DNA from: Spirochaetaceae bacterium
GTDB lineage: Bacteria; Spirochaetota; Spirochaetia; Treponematales; Breznakiellaceae
DNA length: 64,000 nt
Reading direction: 5' to 3'
Assembly (NCBI GenBank): GCA_031278215.1
Contig: JAITKV010000026.1
Span: 24,880-88,879 of the forward strand
Shown: piece after piece, positions 58,562 to 64,000 of the stretch
How the letters are laid out: every line of letters starts with the position of its first letter
How positions within the stretch are numbered: the stretch's first letter is position 1
Notes under the pieces: generated by a model
The model's input: only the letters and a program-made list of their open reading frames with translations
Database searches by the model: none
Told to the model about the DNA's origin: nothing
Position numbers and translations under genes: made by a program

Positions 58562-59731
58562 ATGAACTGTTTTATCCATGCAGACATGGACGCCTTTTAT
58601 GCCTCGGTGGAACAGTTGGATCATCCCGAATACCGGGGAAAGCCCGTTATAGTGGGGGGGCTTCCCGGAGACAGACGCAGCGTCGTGTCCGCCGCGTCCT
58701 ACGAAGCCCGGGCCTGGGGAATCCATTCCGCCATGCCCTTGGTACAGGCCGTAAAGCTCTGTCCCGGGGGCATATATCTGCGGGGAAACATGAAGCGGTA
58801 CCGGGAAAAATCGAAGGAGGTGATGGCGGTATTTGCCGAATTTTCCCCGGAACTTCAGCAGCTTTCGATAGACGAAGCCTTTTTAAATATTACGGGAACA
58901 GAAAAACTGTTTGGCCCCCCGAAAGTTCTGGCGGGAAAACTTAAAAAGGCGGTATACGAAAAAACCGGCCTTACCGTATCCGCGGGGATTGCCTCTAACA
59001 AGTATGTGGCCAAGATTGCTTCGGGAATGTCAAAGCCCGACGGATTGTACATTGTTCCCCCGGGGGAGGAAGAGCAATTTATGCTTTCTTTGCCGGCAGG
59101 CAAAATCTGGGGCGCCGGCGGAAAGACCCAGGAACTGTTTGCCCGGCACGGATTTAAAACTTGCGCGGATCTTCATCGCCTTTCCCGCAAACTTAGCGCT
59201 TCTGTATTTGGGCAATCCTTTGGCGATTTTATCTACCGCGCCGTCCGGGGCGAAGCGGCAGAAACCTTTGAAGCGGAACGGGAAATCCGTTCCATGAGCG
59301 CCGAACGAACCTTTTCTTATGATTTGTACGATGAGTTTGAAATGGAAACCCAGCTTTTTGATATGGCCTCGGAGGTGTTTTTTAGACTGCTCCAGACGGA
59401 GTTTCAAAGCAGAACGATTTTTATCAAAATCCGTTACGGGGAAGATTTTTCTACCATAAGCGGCAGGGAAACTTTTCAAACCCCCCTGGGAACCTTAAAC
59501 GAATTTTATGAAAAACTCCTTGTCCTGTTCCGCAGAAAATACAGAACCGGGCAGGGCATACGGCTTCTTGGAGCGGGACTTGGCAATCTGGAAACAAAAA
59601 ACGCCCTGCGGCAAAAAGAATTTTTTAACGACGCGGAAGAAAAACAAGAACAGTTAGAACAATCGATCCTTAAGATCAACGCCAAATTTCCCGGCGCGGC
59701 GCTTAAACGGGGCCGATCCTGGCTGGCCTAA
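58562..59731 (+). CDS. dinB: DNA polymerase IV (Y family)
   Basis: Error-prone translesion polymerase of 389 residues, cytoplasmic. The catalytic acids are Asp8 in HADMDAFYASVE and Asp104-Glu105 in SIDEAFLNITG. The helix-hairpin-helix KPDGLYIVPPG and GAGGKTQELFARHGFKTCAD and the little-finger domain follow (RSMSAERTFSYDLYDEF). The C-terminal clamp-binding motif is not obvious in the tail. In many bacteria dinB is under LexA control, and lexA is in this window, but the nine-base gap before it leaves no room for a private operator, so control would act on the upstream promoter. Confidence 0.95.
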   Translation: MNCFIHADMDAFYASVEQLDHPEYRGKPVIVGGLPGDRRSVVSAASYEARAWGIHSAMPLVQAVKLCPGGIYLRGNMKRYREKSKEVMAVFAEFSPELQQLSIDEAFLNITGTEKLFGPPKVLAGKLKKAVYEKTGLTVSAGIASNKYVAKIASGMSKPDGLYIVPPGEEEQFMLSLPAGKIWGAGGKTQELFARHGFKTCADLHRLSRKLSASVFGQSFGDFIYRAVRGEAAETFEAEREIRSMSAERTFSYDLYDEFEMETQLFDMASEVFFRLLQTEFQSRTIFIKIRYGEDFSTISGRETFQTPLGTLNEFYEKLLVLFRRKYRTGQGIRLLGAGLGNLETKNALRQKEFFNDAEEKQEQLEQSILKINAKFPGAALKRGRSWLA

Positions 59732-59750
59732 GAAAGCGTTGATGGGCGTC

Positions 59751-59788
59751 ATTATTCCCTGACAATTTGCAAATTGCCAGGGAATAAT
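59751..59788. repeat. family-1 hairpin B alone
   Basis: ATTATTCCCTGACAATTTG and CAAATTGCCAGGGAATAAT are near-perfect arms, the same hairpin that ends the full family-1 copies, but here without hairpin A or the linker. It lies just after dinB. Confidence 0.85.
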
Positions 59789-59922
59789 CGGCGTCTTCCT
59801 AAAAACCGGCGAATGCAGCCGCGGGGATATTAGCCGCCGCGCCCGGAAAGCCGGGTTACGCCGCATGCGCGGCAAAATATGTTAAGCATGTTCCCCGCCG
59901 CCATTTCCCACCCGGCGCCGCA

Positions 59923-59951
59923 TTGAAATTTTTTCTGCTTTTTTCTACAAT
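59923..59951 (+). promoter_or_regulatory. promoter for a leaderless asd mRNA
   Basis: TTGAAA (59923-59928), 17 mostly T bases, TACAAT (59946-59951), then CTTCTCC and the ATG at 59959. Seven bases between -10 and ATG place the transcription start at the start codon. Confidence 0.75.
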
Positions 59952-59958
59952 CTTCTCC

Positions 59959-61059
59959 ATGGACAGAATACCCGTGGGCATCCTTGGCGCCACCGGCATG
60001 GTGGGTCAAATGTACATTACTTTGTTGGCGGATCATCCCTGGTTCCGGGTGGGCTATGTCGCCGCTTCGAGCAGGAGCGCGGGCAAAAGCTACCGGGATG
60101 CGGCGGCCGGGCGCTGGCGCCTTGAAGCCGGCTGGGGCGCCGGAGTAGGGGACCTTGCCGTCGAAGACGCCAACGATCTATCCCGGGCGCTTAGCGCCCA
60201 CCGGGAAGGCCGTTGCAGCTTTGTGTTTTCCGCCCTGGATATGGACAAAGAAAAAATCCGGATCTTGGAAGAAGCCTACGCCGCCGCGGGGATCCCGGTG
60301 GTTTCCAATGCGTCGGCGAACCGCTGGGGGGCCGACATCCCCATGCTTATCCCCGAAGTGAACCCCCGGCATACAGACCTTATTCCTGTCCAGCGGAAAA
60401 ATCACCACTGGGACCGGGGCTTTATCGTGGTAAAGCCCAACTGCTCGATCCAAAGTTATATGATCCCCCTGCATGCGTTGCGGCAGAAGGGATACGATTT
60501 AAAACGGATCCTGGTAACAACCATGCAGGCCATTTCCGGCGCGGGTTATCCGGGGGTTCCCGGCTGGGATCTGGTTGACAACCTTATTCCTTTTATTTCG
60601 GGGGAAGAAGAAAAGTCCGAACAGGAGCCCCTAAAGATATTCGGGACCATTGTGGACGGCGCTATTGTGAATGCGGAGGAACCGAAAATCAGCGCCCACT
60701 GCAACAGGGTTCCCATTACCGATGGCCATATCGCCTGTGTAAGCCTGGAGTTTGGTTCCCAAAAGCCCTCTGTGGAGGAAATAAAAAAAATCTGGGCCGA
60801 TTTTACGGCCCTGCCCCAGGAAGCTGGTTTTCCCATGGCGCCGGAACATCCCATTGTCCTGCAGGAAGAAGCGGACCGGCCCCAGCCCCGAAAGGACCGG
60901 AATGCCGGCAAGGGCATGGCCATAACCCTGGGGCGCATCCGGCCCTGCAATGTGTTCGATCTGCGGTTTACGGCCCTTTCCCATAATACGATCCGGGGCG
61001 CCGCCGGGGGCGGGATTTTAAATGCGGAACTGCTAAAGTACAAGGGCTATCTGCCATAA
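59959..61059 (+). CDS. asd: aspartate-semialdehyde dehydrogenase (archaeal/fungal type)
   Basis: NADPH-dependent enzyme making aspartate semialdehyde for lysine, DAP, threonine and methionine, 366 residues. The nucleotide motif is GILGATGMVGQ (8-18). SNASANRWGADIPMLIPEVNP-type sequence (core SNASANRWGADIP) and the active-site Cys in VVKPNCSIQSYMIPLHAL near 160 place it with the archaeal/fungal class. The catalytic His is in a later HCNRVPITDGHIACV. The start at 59959 is used because the upstream TTG frame overlaps the promoter. It heads an asd-lysA-dapL operon with short or overlapping junctions. Confidence 0.93.
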   Translation: MDRIPVGILGATGMVGQMYITLLADHPWFRVGYVAASSRSAGKSYRDAAAGRWRLEAGWGAGVGDLAVEDANDLSRALSAHREGRCSFVFSALDMDKEKIRILEEAYAAAGIPVVSNASANRWGADIPMLIPEVNPRHTDLIPVQRKNHHWDRGFIVVKPNCSIQSYMIPLHALRQKGYDLKRILVTTMQAISGAGYPGVPGWDLVDNLIPFISGEEEKSEQEPLKIFGTIVDGAIVNAEEPKISAHCNRVPITDGHIACVSLEFGSQKPSVEEIKKIWADFTALPQEAGFPMAPEHPIVLQEEADRPQPRKDRNAGKGMAITLGRIRPCNVFDLRFTALSHNTIRGAAGGGILNAELLKYKGYLP

Positions 61060-61068
61060 GGAAATGCC

Positions 61069-62340
61069 ATGAGCGAAAAAACCTTTCCCCTGTCGAAAAC
61101 AGACCTGGAGGAACTGGTCCGCCGGTATCCTACCCCCTTTTACCTGTACGACGAGCGGGGCATCCGGGAAAACGCCCGGGCCCTAAGCAGGGCTTTCGGG
61201 ATATTTCCCGGTTTTTTGGAATACTTTGCTGTCAAAGCCCTGCCGAATCCGTTTATTCTAAAGATCCTTTCCGGCGAAGGTTTTGGCGCGGACTGTTCCA
61301 GCTATGCGGAACTGCTTCTGGCGGATATGGCGGGCATTCGGGGCGAAAAAATCATGTTCAGTTCCAATGAAACCCCCGCGGGGGAATATAAGGCGGCCCG
61401 TGATGCGGGGGCGGTGATCAACCTGGACGATTTTACCCATATTGAATACCTGGAACGGCATGTAGGAATTCCGGAGCTTATTTCCTGCCGTTACAATCCC
61501 GGCGCCGCAAAATCGGGGAACGACATTATCGGCAAACCCACGGAAGCAAAATACGGCTTTACCCGGGACCAGATCCTGCGGGCGTATCCCCTGCTGGCAG
61601 AAAAAGGCGCCCGCCGTTTTGGCATTCATACCATGGTGGCGTCCAACGAACTTTTTTTAGGGTACCACATCGAGACGGCGCGGATGCTCTTTGAGCTGGC
61701 GGTGGAGATAAAAGAAAAAACCGGCCTTGCCCTTGAGTTTATAAACCTGGGCGGCGGCGTAGGGATTCCCTACAAAATTGAAGACCAGGCCGTTGATTAC
61801 CGGGAACTTGCCGGGGGCATTGAAGACCTTTACCGGCGCATTATTGCGCCCGCCGGCCTGGGATCCCTGCGGATCCGCTTAGAATGGGGCCGGGCGATTA
61901 CGGGCCCCCACGGCTGGCTTGTGTCCACCGCCATTCACACCAAGAGCATTTACCGGGAATACATTGGTCTTGATTCCTGCATGGCAGACCTAATGCGCCC
62001 CGCCCTGTACGGTGCATATCACCATATTACTGTGGCGGGAAAGGAAACCGCCCCCCCCGCGGAAACCTACGACGTGGTGGGAAGCCTTTGCGAGAACAAC
62101 GATAAGTTTGCTATACAACGGCGCCTTCCTAAAATCAATCCGGGGGATTTTGTGATCATCCACGACGCGGGGGCCCACGGCAGGGCCATGGGATTTAACT
62201 ACAACGGAAAACTCCGCTGCGGTGAACTTTTGCTCCGCAGCGACGGAACCGTTATGCAGATCCGCAGACCCGAAACGGTGGAAGATTATTTTGCCACCCT
62301 GGATAAGGAGGCGGTTAAAAATTTTAAGGGGAACCTATGA
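61069..62340 (+). CDS. lysA: diaminopimelate decarboxylase
   Basis: PLP enzyme converting meso-diaminopimelate to lysine, 423 residues, cytoplasmic. The PLP lysine lies in LEYFAVKALPNPFILKIL near 48-65, the phosphate loop in FINLGGGVGIPYK near 226, the active-site Cys in VGSLCENNDKFA near 340 and the Tyr-containing GAYHHITV near 318. TAAGGAAATGCC precedes the start. The order asd, lysA, dapL, with the ATGA overlap to the next gene, shows a lysine/DAP operon. DAP made here can also feed peptidoglycan. Confidence 0.93.
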   Translation: MSEKTFPLSKTDLEELVRRYPTPFYLYDERGIRENARALSRAFGIFPGFLEYFAVKALPNPFILKILSGEGFGADCSSYAELLLADMAGIRGEKIMFSSNETPAGEYKAARDAGAVINLDDFTHIEYLERHVGIPELISCRYNPGAAKSGNDIIGKPTEAKYGFTRDQILRAYPLLAEKGARRFGIHTMVASNELFLGYHIETARMLFELAVEIKEKTGLALEFINLGGGVGIPYKIEDQAVDYRELAGGIEDLYRRIIAPAGLGSLRIRLEWGRAITGPHGWLVSTAIHTKSIYREYIGLDSCMADLMRPALYGAYHHITVAGKETAPPAETYDVVGSLCENNDKFAIQRRLPKINPGDFVIIHDAGAHGRAMGFNYNGKLRCGELLLRSDGTVMQIRRPETVEDYFATLDKEAVKNFKGNL

Positions 62341-63578
62341 TTAACCGTAATCCTCGTTTGACGGCCCTTAAGGCGGGCTATCTTTTTCCCGAAATTGCCC
62401 GGCGCCGGCGGGAATTTGCCGCGGCCCACCCGGAGGATCCGGCAGACCCTAAAACCCGGATAATCAGCCTGGGGGTGGGCAATACCACGGAGCCCGTATT
62501 GCCCCACATAGATCGGGGCCTTACCGAAGGAGCCCGGCGGCTTGGCGTTCCGGAGGGCTATTCCGGTTACCAGGACGAGGGTCTTTTGGAACTGCGGGAA
62601 AAAATTTCCGGGGTCCTTTATTCCGAAATCAGCGGCCCCCCCTTTTCGGCGGATGAAATTTTTATCTCCGATGGGGCCAAGTGCGATATTGGCCGGCTTC
62701 AGCTTCTTTTTGGGCCCGGCGTTAAAGTGGCGGTACAGGATCCGTCTTATCCGGTATATGTGGACGGCTCCGTGCTCATCGGCGCGGCCGGCCCCTGGAC
62801 CGGCGAAGGTTACGGCGGCATAAACTATCTTCCCTGTACCGCGGAAAATTCTTATTTTCCGGATCTTTCAAAGCTTGAGGAAAATTCTGTTTTTTATTTT
62901 TGCTCTCCCAACAATCCCACCGGCGCGGCGGCCGCCAGGGATCAACTCGAAGAACTGGTGGCCGCGGCAAAAAAAAAGGGCTGCCTTATTATTTTTGACG
63001 CGGCCTATGCGGAGTATATCCGGAATCCGGCGCTGCCGAAGACAATTTTTGCTATTCCCGGCGCCCGGGAATGCGCTTTGGAAGTTAATTCCTTTTCCAA
63101 ACCCGCGGGATTTACCGGAGTCAGGCTTGGCTGGACCGTGGTACCCAAAGAACTGCGCTATGCCGGCGGCGAAAGCATTAACGCCGACTGGAACCGGGTT
63201 ATGGGTACAATCTTTAACGGTGCTTCCAACATAGCCCAGGCGGGGGGGCTTGCCGCCCTTTCTTCCGAGGGCCTGCACGAGATACGGCAGCTCTGCGACT
63301 TTTACCTGGAAAATGCAGCATGTATCCGGACGGTCCTGGAAGGACTTGGCGTTTCCTGTGTGGGGGGCGATAACTCTCCCTACATCTGGGCCCGGTTTCC
63401 CGGACGGGACAGCTGGGATGTGTTTGCGGAAATCCTGGAAACCTGCCGGGTGCTTACCACCCCCGGGGCGGGTTTTGGGCCTTCGGGCCAATCGTTTATA
63501 CGATTTTCCGCCTTCGGCCACCGGCAGGATGTGGAAGAAGCCTGCCGGCGGCTGGGAAAACTATTCCCCGCAATTTGA
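62337..63578 (+). CDS. dapL: LL-diaminopimelate aminotransferase
   Basis: PLP aminotransferase forming LL-diaminopimelate directly from tetrahydrodipicolinate, bypassing the succinyl or acetyl branches, 413 residues. Motifs are ISLGVGNTTEPVLPHIDRGL near 42, FISDGAKCDIGRLQLLFGPG near 106, YFCSPNNPTGAAA near 181 and the PLP lysine in EVNSFSKPAGFTGVRLGWT near 244-262. It overlaps lysA by four bases. The last codons (Pro-Ala-Ile) and the stop TGA are inside a degenerate family-1 repeat. Confidence 0.93.
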   Translation: MINRNPRLTALKAGYLFPEIARRRREFAAAHPEDPADPKTRIISLGVGNTTEPVLPHIDRGLTEGARRLGVPEGYSGYQDEGLLELREKISGVLYSEISGPPFSADEIFISDGAKCDIGRLQLLFGPGVKVAVQDPSYPVYVDGSVLIGAAGPWTGEGYGGINYLPCTAENSYFPDLSKLEENSVFYFCSPNNPTGAAAARDQLEELVAAAKKKGCLIIFDAAYAEYIRNPALPKTIFAIPGARECALEVNSFSKPAGFTGVRLGWTVVPKELRYAGGESINADWNRVMGTIFNGASNIAQAGGLAALSSEGLHEIRQLCDFYLENAACIRTVLEGLGVSCVGGDNSPYIWARFPGRDSWDVFAEILETCRVLTTPGAGFGPSGQSFIRFSAFGHRQDVEEACRRLGKLFPAI

Positions 63579-63640
63579 AATTGCCAGGAATCCCGATTGT
63601 AATTGTTTATAGGCAAAGTCCTTGCCTGCACGCCTAAGTC
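63568..63640 (-). repeat. family-1 interspersed repeat, diverged copy overlapping the dapL stop
   Basis: Inverted orientation. GCAATTTGAAATTGCCAGG is hairpin B with the dapL TGA at its centre; GATTGTAATTGTTTATAGGC and AAAGTCCTTGCCTGC follow as in the copy at 3679. The left end has therefore become coding. Confidence 0.75.
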
Positions 63641-63649
63641 TATGGCGGA

Positions 63650-63732
63650 AAGCCCCGGAAACCCCGGTTGGGTCCTTGACCTGTTCCGGTTTTTTTGGTA
63701 TTGCTAAGGAAGCCCCGGAAACCCCGGTTGGG
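63650..63732 (+). repeat. 22-bp direct repeat, two copies 60 bases apart
   Basis: AGCCCCGGAAACCCCGGTTG plus GG occurs at 63651-63672 and again at 63711-63732 without change. The second copy would form the 5' end of the thrS transcript if the promoter at 63676 is used. Confidence 0.85.
63676..63704 (+). promoter_or_regulatory. probable thrS promoter
   Basis: TTGACC (63676-63681), 17 bases, TATTGC (63699-63704) with an upstream TGG that makes an extended -10. It would give a leader of about 150 bases before thrS. Confidence 0.5.
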
Positions 63733-63860
63733 GTTTTAGAACTTTCGGCCTTTGGCCGCGGCCAAAGGCCGCCGGAGAAAACTGCTAATTCCGTGTAATG
63801 TAAACAATTACGCCAAGGCAATTTTCTCCGGGGTAGGGCAAGGACGGAGACAAATACCCA
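63711..63860 (+). promoter_or_regulatory. structured leader of thrS
   Basis: Two strong structures lie before the thrS start. The first is a perfect palindrome CGGCCTTTGGCC-GC-GGCCAAAGGCCG (63746-63771). The second is a compound hairpin: CCGGAGAAAACTGC (63772-63785) with GGCAATTTTCTCCGG (63817-63831), enclosing GTGTAAT/ATTACGC with a seven-base loop (63793-63813). No T-box sequence is present. A tRNA-like autoregulatory leader, as in E. coli thrS, is possible, but the loop is not a Thr anticodon. Confidence 0.5.
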
Positions 63861-64000
63861 GTGCTAGATAATCAGCCAAAAAATAACCAGCCGGAAAAAA
63901 TCGAACGGATCCGCCACTCGGTAAGCCATGTCATGGCCCAGGCGGTAACCAGGCTTTTCCCCGGAACCAAGGTCGCCATAGGCCCGTCAATCGAGAACGG
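63861..64000 (+). CDS. thrS: threonyl-tRNA synthetase (N-terminus only; cut by window edge)
   Basis: The first 46 codons of a synthetase are present, starting at a GTG 12 bases after GGAG. After a polar start the sequence [20 protein letters not shown] and [10 protein letters not shown] matches the tRNA-editing (SAD-side) region of threonyl-tRNA synthetase. The usual N-terminal TGS domain is missing, as in the shorter enzymes known from spirochetes. The rest lies beyond the window. Confidence 0.8.
   Translation, partial: MLDNQPKNNQPEKIERIRHSVSHVMAQAVTRLFPGTKVAIGPSIEN

Noticed and set aside
63561..63821. 86-codon minus-strand frame before thrS
   Set aside because: It covers the repeat and the hairpins of the thrS leader and overlaps dapL. 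No family and no ribosome-binding site.
63711..63860. T-box riboswitch ahead of thrS
   Set aside because: The conserved T-box bulge sequence (AGGGUGGNACCGCG-like) and a specifier loop are absent.

Overview
The window is a single contiguous stretch of a GC-rich bacterial chromosome. It holds 51 intact or near-intact protein genes, two genes cut by the window edges, one tRNA and one probable small RNA. Several things point to a treponeme-like, host-associated spirochete: Cys lipoproteins with short lipoboxes, long TPR and HDOD proteins, a 'long' phosphofructokinase of the type found in spirochetes, the LL-diaminopimelate aminotransferase route to lysine, and a chemoreceptor fused to an iron-hydrogenase domain, which fits a hydrogen-rich gut habitat. 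This placement is inferred from gene content. No rRNA or other marker is present to settle it.

Layout. 1-6.4 kb: a cut hydrogenase/chemoreceptor fusion, an orphan sugar-binding lipoprotein, a secreted nitroreductase-like protein, an alpha/beta hydrolase, acylphosphatase and a small exported protein. 6.4-12.6 kb (minus strand): galE, an ABC-F ATPase, an SH3-domain lipoprotein, holA and lexA. 12.6-20.7 kb: repeats, tRNA-Leu(CAA), then a complete RND efflux operon (outer-membrane channel, adaptor, pump, PII-like companion) behind a promoter with a TetR-type operator, followed by phosphofructokinase. 20.7-34.4 kb: an Ldh2-type dehydrogenase, an ATPase-like/HDOD regulator, a membrane hydrolase-like protein, a Nif3-like protein, lspA, uvrC, and a LamG/FN3-TPR-HDOD operon. 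34.3-38.6 kb (minus): an SfsA/DUF123 fusion, an EamA transporter, a GH13 hydrolase and a DUF454 protein. 38.7-43.6 kb: a TonB receptor with an HmuY-like haem lipoprotein, an M29 aminopeptidase and two SpoVA-like membrane proteins. 43.6-43.7 kb (minus): the small RNA. 43.8-59.7 kb: a cyclophilin-FKBP lipoprotein, a Pro/Ala-repeat protein, an ATC-hydrolase-like protein, a PHP protein, ddl, a thioesterase, a Nudix protein, glnS, a DUF362 ferredoxin protein, a GNAT protein, trxB, a transglutaminase-like exported protein and dinB. 59.9-63.6 kb: asd-lysA-dapL (lysine/DAP). The window ends in the start of thrS.

Three signals cut across the gene list. (1) A minus-strand transcription unit at 43.6-43.7 kb has a near-consensus promoter, a UUCG-capped 5' domain and an intrinsic terminator whose loop copies the 16S anti-Shine-Dalgarno sequence. 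(2) At least four families of short palindromic intergenic repeats are present. Some are joined to each other, and some supply the stop codon of the neighbouring gene. (3) Eight genes lack a Shine-Dalgarno sequence and have a good -10 box only 6-8 nt before the start codon, as expected for leaderless mRNAs.
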